DNA from: TMED23 sp964643045
GTDB taxonomy: Bacteria; Pseudomonadota; Alphaproteobacteria; Rhodospirillales; UBA2165
Length of the DNA stretch: 64,000 bases
Assembly (NCBI GenBank): GCA_964643045.1
Contig: CAZXSC010000001.1
Coordinates: 72,337-136,336 of the forward strand
Reading direction: 5' to 3'
Shown here one piece after another: positions 43,057 to 50,124 of this stretch. The notes below the pieces were generated by a model. The model did not search any database, was not told the origin of the DNA, and was given only the letters and a program-made list of their open reading frames with translations. The translations under genes and the position numbers were made by a program. The first letter of the stretch is position 1. Every line of letters begins with the position of its first letter.

Positions 43057-43068
43057 GCACGCTACCGC
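43057..43068 (-). promoter_or_regulatory. ops/JUMPstart-like RfaH recruitment element
   Basis: The minus-strand sequence here is GCGGTAGCGTGC, identical to the core of the E. coli ops element (GGCGGTAGCGTG within JUMPstart) except that the base before it is T rather than G. It lies in the untranslated leader, about 120 bases upstream of the regulator start and some 290 bases downstream of the predicted transcription start, in the orientation of transcription. The second gene of the operon encodes an RfaH-like protein, which makes a functional role likely. Confidence 0.8.
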
Positions 43069-43172
43069 ACTTCGGGTGAAAAGCAGAATTCCAAAGCACT
43101 AATTAAACACCCATTTTTGTTCAAACATTGCGCTTAAAGCGTCTATCGCCCAAAGGAGGACGGTTTTCTCCA

Positions 43173-43190
43173 GATGTATATTTCTACATC
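43173..43190 (-). other. Small hairpin in the operon leader
   Basis: A perfect 6-base inverted repeat (GATGTA/TACATC) with a 6-base loop lies in the leader between the downstream operator copy (43217-43233) and the ops core. The stem is AT-rich and is not followed by a T-run, so it is not a terminator. It could influence leader RNA folding or pausing. Weak support alone. Confidence 0.3.
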
Positions 43191-43216
43191 CTATTTGTGG
43201 ACAACTCACAATCATG

Positions 43217-43233
43217 TGTTCGGCCGTTGAACA
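43217..43233. promoter_or_regulatory. Operator-like palindrome, copy 1
   Basis: TGTTC-N7-GAACA, a perfect 5-base inverted repeat separated by seven bases. It is the third copy in reading order from the promoter and lies about 120-135 bases inside the transcribed leader. The same spacing in all three copies argues for binding of a dimeric regulator. Confidence 0.55.
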
Positions 43234-43343
43234 ATGCCTTTATTTACCAGAAAAAACTCTAAAATTATGGTTAGTTTTAGGTTTTTCGGTAGAAAAATCC
43301 CTAGATCTCAACGTAAATAAATTTTTTACGGTTTAAATAAGGT

Positions 43344-43360
43344 TGTTCATAGAATGAACA
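43344..43360. promoter_or_regulatory. Operator-like palindrome, copy 2, over the -10 box
   Basis: TGTTCAT-AGA-ATGAACA, a perfect 7-base inverted repeat with a 3-base centre. It overlaps the predicted -10 hexamer (43357-43362) and the expected transcription start near 43350, so a bound protein would block RNA polymerase. This is the best copy and probably the main repressor site, most simply for the winged-helix protein encoded at 42248-42937. Confidence 0.65.
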
Positions 43361-43385
43361 TACAGTTTTGGCTAGATGCTGTCAA
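43357..43385 (-). promoter_or_regulatory. Sigma70-type promoter of the long polysaccharide operon
   Basis: On the minus strand, TTGACA (43385-43380) is a perfect -35 box, followed by a 17-base spacer and TATGTT (43362-43357) as the -10 box, four of six consensus bases. Transcription should start near 43350 and run through a leader of roughly 410 bases that carries the ops core before the regulator gene. The remainder of the 596-bp gap (42938-43533), apart from the operator copies and a small hairpin, shows nothing else I can name. Confidence 0.65.
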
Positions 43386-43388
43386 TAT

Positions 43389-43405
43389 TGTTCGTAATGT
43401 GAACG
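43389..43405. promoter_or_regulatory. Operator-like palindrome, copy 3, upstream of the -35 box
   Basis: TGTTCGT-AAT-GTGAACG, the same TGTTC-N7-GAAC pattern with one mismatch in the last base. It ends three bases upstream of the -35 box and starts 45 bases from copy 2, about four helical turns, which would suit cooperative binding or bracketing of the promoter. Confidence 0.55.
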
Positions 43406-43533
43406 CGTGGCTTGTTTTAACAAATTGGGTCAATATTAATTGAATTTAATGATATGTTTGACGCTAAATGCCATTGGAGATTTGTAGTTGAATTTATTCT
43501 ATCAGATTATTTATTTTGATCGGGATAAACCGG

Positions 43534-44160
43534 TCATGGTTTCTTAGTGTGAAAACGAGCAGCCGTTGGAACGTCTTTGATCACTATTTCTCCGGCCCTG
43601 ATAAACGCGCCAGCCCCAATTTGAATATTCTCAATTACACTGGCCCCGGTTCCGACATGTACGTTATTGCTAGTGCATACGTTGCCAGAAAACGTAACTC
43701 CTGGAGCTAAATGGTTGAAGGGACCAATTTTACAGTGGTGGTCAACACTTGTCCTAGTATTAATAATTGTACCGCTACTAATTTCCACGTAACTTTGTAC
43801 CACAACCCCCGCCATGATTTGGACGCTTTCTTTGATTATGGCACTATCGGCAATTATTGAGCTCGGGTGAATTACGGTCTCGAATAGGAACCCTTTGGCC
43901 TTTAAATTTGTTTCCACCTCGCTGCGGATTGTTGATGGTTTTACCGACCCGATACCGTTAATCAGAGCTATATTAGCCGGATCAACACCATCTAATATGT
44001 CGTCACCACCGAGGACTTCTACAGGGTATTGCAGATGTTTTCCGACCGGTAAATTTGGGTCGCATATACCAATAATTTCTTTTCCAAGAGCGTGTAAAGA
44101 ATCAATAACAACGCCCGCGTGACCACCCCCCCCAATTATAATAATTCCTGACTTATGCAT
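43534..44160 (-). CDS. PglD/NeuD-family sugar N-acetyltransferase, LegH-like
   Basis: 208 residues from ATG 44160, with GGAG upstream; a TTG at 44187 is the alternative. The N-terminal nucleotide-sugar-binding part is IIIIGGGGHAGVVIDSL; the rest is a left-handed beta-helix of hexapeptide repeats with the catalytic His in SVDHHCKIGPFNHLAPG, then VHVGTGASVIENIQIGAGAFIRAG. It should acetylate the C4 amine made by a LegC-type aminotransferase. Last gene of the upstream minus-strand unit, 122 bp after the 2-epimerase gene. Confidence 0.88.
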   Translation of the reverse strand: MHKSGIIIIGGGGHAGVVIDSLHALGKEIIGICDPNLPVGKHLQYPVEVLGGDDILDGVDPANIALINGIGSVKPSTIRSEVETNLKAKGFLFETVIHPSSIIADSAIIKESVQIMAGVVVQSYVEISSGTIINTRTSVDHHCKIGPFNHLAPGVTFSGNVCTSNNVHVGTGASVIENIQIGAGAFIRAGEIVIKDVPTAARFHTKKP

Positions 44161-44282
44161 TTGCTCCTGCTCCAGCTTTCGTCTCAAGATTGATCATTTT
44201 TATTGCTAGCTAAATCGAATTAGCGTGATTAATTCAGGTCCTGGAAAATTTTTATTTTCAGTTTTTGACATTTTTTGCGTTC

Positions 44283-45449
44283 TTAAAATAAATTGGGTAA
44301 ATCATAAAATATTTTTACCATTGAATTAGGAAGGTCAACATGCTGCAATATTTCGGCTATGCGCTTTGATGCTCCACCAGCTCCATATGGCGAATCACAT
44401 TTTAGTGACATAGTTCTAAATTTAGGATCGAGGGCCGAATTAATACCCATCTCGATTTCCTCTATCTCAGTCCCACATGAAATAATCGACGGGGCACATA
44501 GTCGACCATGTTGGCGATTCCCAATATTGACCGTCGGCGTACCGACAGTAGGTGCCTCGATAATACCACTTGAAGAATTTCCAACTATTGCGGAAGCATA
44601 TCGCATAAGGCTTAGATAACGTTGTCTCCCAAGTGATGCAATAGTGATGACCCGTTTAGGGTGTTTGCGTGCGATTGCTGTAATATCTCTGTTTATTTTT
44701 TTCCCACCGGCATCTGCATTTGCCATTGTGATTACACATGATAAATCACTTCTTTTTTCGATTACAGAAAGCAATGAGTTTAAGCCATGGAGCCCGCCAT
44801 CTTGGTTCCTTGTTACTGGGTGATATGTAACTAATAAAAATGGTTCATTAAGAGACAAATTTAGTTTAGTGAAAAGTTCTTCTTTTTTCAGTACAGGCAA
44901 TGTTAAAACATTGTCAATGCCAGGCGCACCAACATTGAAGACCCGCTCCGGCACTTCGCCCATTTGTATAACGCGGCGACGATATACCTCTGTCGCTGTA
45001 AAGTGCAAGTAGGCCATTTTTGTAATAGAATGACGAATAGATTCGTCTATGGTACCTTCCGTTGCTTCCCCGCCATGAATATGGGCGATCGGAATATTCA
45101 TCATTAGCGCGCTCTGGGCAGCTGCGAGGATTTCATATCTATCCCCCAGCAACACAACCAAATCTGGGGATAACCGATCAAAAACATCAACGAGGCCGTT
45201 TATGCCATCAGCGATGGATTTACCTTTTGACACGGCATCATCGCCTTTTTGCAGGACATTGACCTTAGATATAATTTCATGGCCATCAGCCTCGATCTCA
45301 ATTACAGTTTTGCCAAATTCATTTTCGAGATGCGATCCGGTTACGACTAATTGGGTTGTAACTTCCTTCGTCTTCTTTAATATTTCTATCAATGGTGCTA
45401 ACAAGCCATACTCTGCTCGAGAACCGGTAACTATACAAATCCGTCTCAA
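44283..45449 (-). CDS. legG: Hydrolysing NDP-sugar 2-epimerase (NeuC/LegG family)
   Basis: 388 residues, normal length. It opens RICIVTGSRAEYGLLAPLIEIL, with LGDRYEILAAAQSAL, AHIHGGEATEGTIDESIRHSITKMAYLHF and GNSSSGIIEAPTVGTPTVNIGNRQ, all characteristic of the hydrolysing UDP-GlcNAc 2-epimerase group. It removes the nucleotide and inverts C2 to give the six-carbon substrate of the nonulosonate synthase. Starts at TTG 45449 after GGGGAT; no in-frame ATG lies close by. The condensing enzyme gene that often follows is absent here. Confidence 0.9.
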   Translation of the reverse strand: MRRICIVTGSRAEYGLLAPLIEILKKTKEVTTQLVVTGSHLENEFGKTVIEIEADGHEIISKVNVLQKGDDAVSKGKSIADGINGLVDVFDRLSPDLVVLLGDRYEILAAAQSALMMNIPIAHIHGGEATEGTIDESIRHSITKMAYLHFTATEVYRRRVIQMGEVPERVFNVGAPGIDNVLTLPVLKKEELFTKLNLSLNEPFLLVTYHPVTRNQDGGLHGLNSLLSVIEKRSDLSCVITMANADAGGKKINRDITAIARKHPKRVITIASLGRQRYLSLMRYASAIVGNSSSGIIEAPTVGTPTVNIGNRQHGRLCAPSIISCGTEIEEIEMGINSALDPKFRTMSLKCDSPYGAGGASKRIAEILQHVDLPNSMVKIFYDLPNLF

Positions 45450-45525
45450 TAATTATCCCCAGTTTGGTAAACGTCCAAAAAACTAATCCACTAAAATATC
45501 CATCAACGAATAAAAAATTTATTTA

Positions 45526-45540
45526 TCGGATAATATCCGA
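45526..45540 (-). terminator. Weak hairpin with T-rich tail between the legF- and legG-like genes
   Basis: TCGGAT-N3-ATCCGA inverted repeat in the 222-bp gap between the cytidylyltransferase gene and the 2-epimerase gene. On the minus strand it is followed by TAAATAAATTTTTT, so it could act as a partial intrinsic terminator or attenuator. The stem has only six base pairs with two to three GC pairs, so it would be weak. Nothing else is evident in the gap (45450-45671). Confidence 0.3.
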
Positions 45541-45671
45541 AAAACGGTCATCCATGACTAAAAACTTGTTTTTTAATTAGTTAAATTATGAGTGCATACT
45601 AGCAGACTTTTGTTTAACAGTCCGATTGTGCATCACGACAGTCCTTTATCTGCATTTTCAGTCCAGAGCTT

Positions 45672-46355
45672 TTATTCATTCAGAACTGATTTGGCTATTT
45701 TCCAATCCCACTCTGTATCAATATCGATGCACTCAGCAGGATGGTCCATTACTAACGGGACCAAACCATCTTTAAAAAAAGAATTGTTTGTCCGCAGGTC
45801 TCTAGGGGAAATAAGGAAGAACGCACCGTTAACGGAGTAGGCGGGTGACAATTCTTGGGATTGCAGGTGCAAGCCACCGCCACTAATGTATGGTTTCATC
45901 ATTTGGCCCTCTATTTTAAAACACCACATGGGATGTGAATTGGCAGGCGATACGCCTATGACAGAGTGGTTTTGATTGTTTTTGAAAAGTGCGATGCCAC
46001 GCAATACGGTGTCTCGACTGCGAAAAGGTGATGTTGGTTGTAGTAATAATAGTCCATCAACGTTGCCTTTCTTACGTTCATACCAATCAAGTGCATGCAA
46101 TACAACAGCTGCAGAGGAAGCCGTATCACTGGCTAACTTTGTGGGTCGTAACCAGGGAACTAGCGCTCCACTTTTTTCGGAAATTATTGCAATCTCCTTG
46201 TCGTCGGTAGAAACTAAAATGTCGCAAATGTCTTTGATGCCTTTCGCAACATCGATGCTCCAAACGATCAAAGGTTTTTCACCCAGAAGTTTAATGTTTT
46301 TTCCTGGGAGTCGTTTTGAACCGCCTCTGGCTGTGATAACTGTAAGTATTCTCAT
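45672..46355 (-). CDS. legF: CMP-nonulosonate cytidylyltransferase (NeuA/LegF-like)
   Basis: 227 residues from ATG 46355, which forms an ATGA overlap with the hisH-like stop; the longer frame to 46478 is an artefact inside hisH. ILTVITARGGSKRLPGKNIKLLGEKPLI is the CMP-sugar synthetase signature, with LLLQPTSPFRSRDTV and an acidic metal site near IDIDTEWDWKIA. It activates the nonulosonic acid with CTP. Compared with PseF it looks closer to LegF/NeuA, but the family split is fine and the substrate is inferred from the neighbours. Confidence 0.9.
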   Translation of the reverse strand: MRILTVITARGGSKRLPGKNIKLLGEKPLIVWSIDVAKGIKDICDILVSTDDKEIAIISEKSGALVPWLRPTKLASDTASSAAVVLHALDWYERKKGNVDGLLLLQPTSPFRSRDTVLRGIALFKNNQNHSVIGVSPANSHPMWCFKIEGQMMKPYISGGGLHLQSQELSPAYSVNGAFFLISPRDLRTNNSFFKDGLVPLVMDHPAECIDIDTEWDWKIAKSVLNE

Positions 46356-46999
46356 AGTGTTAAAAACCGTTTCAGCACTTTCAAGCCTACCTCCCCACTT
46401 TTCTCTGGATGAAATTGGCAACCTATCACATTGTCGCGTGCTATAAGCACCGAAATTGAATTGTCTCCATAAATACAATCAGCTACACGATGGTCGTCGT
46501 CATTGGGAATTGCCATAAAGGAATGTACAAAATAAACTGTATCACTCGAATTAATATCTTGTAGCACAGTGTTTCCCCAGTTTTTTCGGCCCTGTGCCAA
46601 AACTAGAACGTTCCAACCTATATGTGGAATTTTCTGAATGTGACCAGTTACAGTGGTTGTTGGTATCGCAATTACGCGGCCTGGGATCAACCCCAGCCCT
46701 TTGGTTATGCCAAACTCCTCGCTTTCATCGAGTAACAATTGCATACCAAGACAAATACCCATCAGCGGTATTCCGCGACCAGCGACCTTTCGCACTACCT
46801 CATCAAGGCGTAGCCGATGGAGTTCCATCATAGCATTACCGAACGCGCCTACACCGGGTAGCACTACGTGTGAGGAAGAAAGTATGGTATTGGGATCGGC
46901 AGTTACGGTGACCATTGCACCACAATGTTCCAGCCCACGGCGCACGCTGAGTAGATTGCCCATGCCGTAGTCGATTACCGCAACATCAGGTAGGCTCAT
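46352..46999 (-). CDS. hisH: HisH paralog, glutaminase subunit for sugar amidation
   Basis: 215 residues from ATG 46999, preceded by GAGGTG; a TTG at 47014 is possible but lacks a site. Class I glutaminase with nucleophile Cys in MGICLGMQLLLDES, oxyanion region PGVGAFGNAMM, and His/Glu in QFHPEKSG. HisH normally feeds ammonia to HisF in histidine synthesis; next to HisF and a PP-loop amidotransferase in a glycan locus it instead supplies ammonia for an acetamidino sugar, as known for P. aeruginosa wbpG-hisH2-hisF2. Confidence 0.9.
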   Translation of the reverse strand: MSLPDVAVIDYGMGNLLSVRRGLEHCGAMVTVTADPNTILSSSHVVLPGVGAFGNAMMELHRLRLDEVVRKVAGRGIPLMGICLGMQLLLDESEEFGITKGLGLIPGRVIAIPTTTVTGHIQKIPHIGWNVLVLAQGRKNWGNTVLQDINSSDTVYFVHSFMAIPNDDDHRVADCIYGDNSISVLIARDNVIGCQFHPEKSGEVGLKVLKRFLTL

Positions 47000-47756
47000 A
47001 ATTTCGCACCTCAATTCTTGCCGCTTTAGCTGCTTTCCTAATATTAGCTACCGTAGCACGGCCGTAATGCAATATATCGGCCATAGCTACAGCATCTGCG
47101 CCACCTTGTTTGATTGCATCTACCAAGTCAGTCGGTTCACCTACACCGCCACTGGCTATCACTGGTACGGAAACTTCCGCTGTCACAGCACTTACTAGCG
47201 CAAGGTCAAGGCCCTTTCGAGTGCCTTCCCGGTCGACCGATGTAAGTAATATTTCACCCGCACCCATCTTTACTCCGCGCTTTACCCAATCAATAACGTC
47301 TAAACCTGTCCGCTCTCTACCATTATCTGTATAAACTTCCCAGCTTTCAGGAGCCACCTGTTTGGCTTCGATCGAAAGCACCATGCACTGACTGCCATAA
47401 CATCTAGCTATATTGGTAATTAATTGGGGATCAGCAACAGCTGCGGTATTTATCGCAACTTTGTCGGCTCCCGATCGTAGTATTTGCATAGCGTCGTCTG
47501 TCGATCGTATGCCACCACCTACCGTCATTGGAACGAAGATGTTTCTTGCTGCAGCACTAACTATAGCGCCCAGGTGATTGCGGCCATAAAGACTTGCCAC
47601 ACAATCCATATAAATTAACTCGTCTATCCCTTGTAGATAATAACGCAACGCGTGCTCGTTGGGTGAGCCAATAACGCGAAGGCCTTCAAGGTGAACACTT
47701 TTGATAAGATTAGGTCCCTTGATATCGAGACGAGCGATTAGCCGGATATTTCGCAT
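46986..47756 (-). CDS. hisF: HisF paralog, ammonia-channel subunit for sugar amidation
   Basis: 256 residues, full TIM barrel. RNIRLIARLDIKGPNLIKS at the start, PMTVGGGIRSTDDAMQIL, GADKVAINTAAV, ILLTSVDREGTRKGLD and PVIASGGVGEPTDL match HisF. In bona fide HisF the first strand has an Asp-Val-Lys catalytic region (CLDVKDG); here it is RLDIKGP. Overlaps hisH by 14 bp and follows the PP-loop amidotransferase gene by 13 bp. Role as above: channel ammonia to the N-acetyl sugar amidotransferase. Confidence 0.9.
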   Translation of the reverse strand: MRNIRLIARLDIKGPNLIKSVHLEGLRVIGSPNEHALRYYLQGIDELIYMDCVASLYGRNHLGAIVSAAARNIFVPMTVGGGIRSTDDAMQILRSGADKVAINTAAVADPQLITNIARCYGSQCMVLSIEAKQVAPESWEVYTDNGRERTGLDVIDWVKRGVKMGAGEILLTSVDREGTRKGLDLALVSAVTAEVSVPVIASGGVGEPTDLVDAIKQGGADAVAMADILHYGRATVANIRKAAKAARIEVRNYEPT

Positions 47757-47769
47757 ATTAATCTATCTC

Positions 47770-48927
47770 TTAGTCGTTTGATACCGAGTAACGCAATTTC
47801 CATTCGCCACAGTTATCTTGAAACCACAGATGATCTGAGCGCCAACTATCAATTATTTTGTGTACTTCTTCATCCTTTAAAGAGCAGAATTCTAAAAACT
47901 CTTTGTAATATTTCTTCGGGAATTCATGGTCGTATCGCTCAACCAAGGCTACACCCTCCTCACGGGTAATTTTCCCATCACGTATTTCGTGAGCCGTGTC
48001 CGAGGTAGCGCGGCCTATTCCGAACTTAATAAAAGAGAGATAGTAGTGCATGCCATCAAGTTCATCATCAATGCTTGCATATTTTGAATAGGTTCCTTCC
48101 GACCGCTCTGAATTGGGGGTAAATCCAGTATGCTCTTTACAGTAATAATAATTTTCTTGAGGATCCCACAATTTATAATAACCAAAAAAATGAATTTTGG
48201 TGCCATTTTCCTTAATGTCTTGAAATTTTGGTGCCATGAAAGGAGAAAGGTCTGTTAATGGTATGCCATGTTCTTGCCAAAACTCTGGGGGAAGACCTGA
48301 AAAATAGTGTTTATCGTGGTCGTGAATCTCACGATTTGGTTGGAGTGCATTCTTCATATCCCCACCATATTCAACCTCTCCATTTTCGCCGTACATAATT
48401 AATTGGACTTTATATTTTACTGCCATATGGAGAGGAAAGTTGGCTTGGCCATATATGAAAGGTTGAAAAGGATCACCTAAATGCTTAAAAGAAAGGTGCG
48501 TGAGATCGCGGGTGATTTGTGGATTAGGGGTCCCTAAAATATGGTTAAACCCAGCTGCTATGAAAGCATCAAGGTTTTGACGGCCAATCTTACTAGCTTT
48601 TAAAGGTGACCATGTAACAGCTAGAGGATTCATACCATATTTATACTTCAATTGATGCGCAACAAATCCGCCATCTTTTCCACCACTACATGGCACAATA
48701 ACATCATATTCACCACTATTCTTTCGATGTATATCACACAGCTGAACTAGTTCTTGTTCGCGCTTTTCCCAGTCGACATTCGTTTGTTTATATCTGGCGA
48801 AATTGCATGCGGAACATACACCGCGTTCGTCAAATGAAATACGCGGCCGTTGGTTGGACATCGTACATTTTTTACAAAATTTAACTTCTTGTGGCAGGTT
48901 GTATTGCTCGATCAAATCTCTTTTCAT
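47770..48927 (-). CDS. N-acetyl sugar amidotransferase (WbpG/PseA/PtmG family)
   Basis: 385 residues. Zinc-ribbon-like Cys residues at the N-terminus (FCKKCTMSNQRPR and VCSACNF), the PP-loop ATP pyrophosphatase motif VPCSGGKDGGFVAHQLK, and MYGENGEVEYGG are typical of the family. It converts an N-acetyl group to an acetamidino group using ATP and ammonia from the adjacent HisH/HisF pair. In C. jejuni such enzymes make the amidino forms of pseudaminic and legionaminic acids. First gene of this unit; about 630 bp of non-coding sequence lies upstream. Confidence 0.92.
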   Translation of the reverse strand: MKRDLIEQYNLPQEVKFCKKCTMSNQRPRISFDERGVCSACNFARYKQTNVDWEKREQELVQLCDIHRKNSGEYDVIVPCSGGKDGGFVAHQLKYKYGMNPLAVTWSPLKASKIGRQNLDAFIAAGFNHILGTPNPQITRDLTHLSFKHLGDPFQPFIYGQANFPLHMAVKYKVQLIMYGENGEVEYGGDMKNALQPNREIHDHDKHYFSGLPPEFWQEHGIPLTDLSPFMAPKFQDIKENGTKIHFFGYYKLWDPQENYYYCKEHTGFTPNSERSEGTYSKYASIDDELDGMHYYLSFIKFGIGRATSDTAHEIRDGKITREEGVALVERYDHEFPKKYYKEFLEFCSLKDEEVHKIIDSWRSDHLWFQDNCGEWKLRYSVSND

Positions 48928-49272
48928 CTACTCGTCTCTTTATTTTTAAGCTTTCTTATGCTTTAGGGATTCTTATTCAATACAAGAAAAGTTTCATTTT
49001 ATTCATCAGCATGACAACTCTCAATATATGCTACATTTAGTAACTTTTTGCAAATTAGCTTTGAGCGTAAATTAGAATTATGAGCTCAAAAGGTGTTACG
49101 TCAGATACGGATTTAATGTTGGTTGGCTTTTTTAGTTATTTTTAAAAGGTTTGCGTTGCTTAATGCGTTTAAATAGACGCGTCGTAGTTAGTCGTAATTT
49201 AGTATATTTGGATAGTGGAACAGGATCAACTAATGCCAATTTTGAATCATAAGAATTAGGGAAAGTTATCTA

Positions 49273-49434
49273 ATGAACAAGTCAATTGATTAAAAATCAA
49301 ATATCTGGGACATCGAGAACACATGGTATTTGAGGGCTAATCAAGAAAGAGTGGCAACGTTGATACAAACTATTGTAGTTCAGATCAATCATACAAAGGG
49401 AACTATTACCGCCGATATACTTCTCAGAGCCTAG
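49273..49434 (+). pseudogene. Possible decayed methyltransferase-like fragment
   Basis: An ATG at 49273 after GGGAAAG opens a frame that meets TAA after six codons, then continues open to TAG at 49432. The second part reads WDIENTWYLRANQERVATLI, which resembles the start of TylF-type and related SAM-methyltransferases (E-N-x-x-Y-L then an Arg-x-x-x-L-I-A helix) in glycan loci. About 53 codons in all, too short to be functional. The rest of the 48928-49558 gap holds a small hairpin and presumably divergent promoters that I could not define. Confidence 0.3.
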
Positions 49435-49462
49435 TATATCATAAAGTTTTTGATAAATATTG

Positions 49463-49481
49463 TCGTTTCTCATAGAAACGA
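49463..49481. repeat. 8-bp inverted repeat in the divergent intergenic region
   Basis: TCGTTTCT and AGAAACGA are perfect inverted copies around a 3-base centre, about 80 bases upstream of the plus-strand gene at 49559. It could be an operator or a transcript hairpin. There is no T-run after it, so it is not an intrinsic terminator. Confidence 0.4.
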
Positions 49482-49558
49482 ATAGAGTTGATTATCGCCT
49501 AAGAATTTCTGACTAATTATAGCGGTCTTGTTTAATGGTTAACTGAGGAATAATTATA

Positions 49559-50074
49559 GTGATGAGTAGAGGTGGCATTAAAAATTATAATGTAATAGTG
49601 CAAAAAGTTGATAATAAATTTCATCTTACTATTGCAGAATTAATGATTTCAGTTTCTGGTGAGGATCTTGTTGAGGTTTATCACGGGCTTGAGTCCAAAA
49701 AGGAAGAAGCCCTTCGGTCGATGAAAGAATCTGGCATGGATTACATAATACCTTCCCCCAATATACACCACAATGTTAGTCTACCAACAGGTCGACGTTT
49801 GTTTTGGGATGAAATTCTCATGTTTCTCGCAAAATTGACGATTCTCGGATTAATAATTGCACTTCTTGGCGGTATTTTTTATCAATTCGGTAAGCCCTTG
49901 ATAACTGGATTTACACATAAAATAAAAATGATACCAAATAAAATGACAAAAATACCACAAGATAAAGTTATCGATGCCGCTGAAAAAACAAAAGAGTTAA
50001 TAAAAAAGTTCTCACCAATATTAGATGAGATCAAACCTTTGTACGACCCTGAACCGGCGAATAGAAAAAAATAG
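49559..50074 (+). CDS. Small membrane protein with one helix, function unknown
   Basis: 171 residues from GTG 49559, which is preceded by GAGGA at a better distance than the overlapping ATG at 49562. Residues 1-80 are soluble and polar; about 84-110 form one hydrophobic helix (EILMFLAKLTILGLIIALLGG); the C-terminal 60 residues are Lys-rich and helical (KIKMIPNKMTKIP, AAEKTKELIKKF). I do not recognise the family. It is 50 bp upstream of the multispanning GT39-like gene and likely co-transcribed, so it may be an accessory subunit of that enzyme. Confidence 0.7.
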   Translation: MMSRGGIKNYNVIVQKVDNKFHLTIAELMISVSGEDLVEVYHGLESKKEEALRSMKESGMDYIIPSPNIHHNVSLPTGRRLFWDEILMFLAKLTILGLIIALLGGIFYQFGKPLITGFTHKIKMIPNKMTKIPQDKVIDAAEKTKELIKKFSPILDEIKPLYDPEPANRKK

Positions 50075-50124
50075 GAAAGCTGTTTGTGGCTTTTAGGCCC
50101 CTTTTTTGAGTAATAATTTAATAA

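Noticed and set aside
45976..46446. 156-residue plus-strand open frame
   Set aside because: Antisense shadow of the cytidylyltransferase and hisH genes, without recognisable protein features.
46352..47756. HisH and HisF as a fragment of a histidine operon
   Set aside because: No other his genes are present and both genes are packed against a PP-loop N-acetyl sugar amidotransferase and a CMP-sugar synthetase, the known arrangement for sugar amidation.
48928..49558. Promoters for the amidotransferase unit and the plus-strand pair
   Set aside because: Several AT-rich hexamers look partly promoter-like, but none has both boxes at proper spacing, so none is listed.
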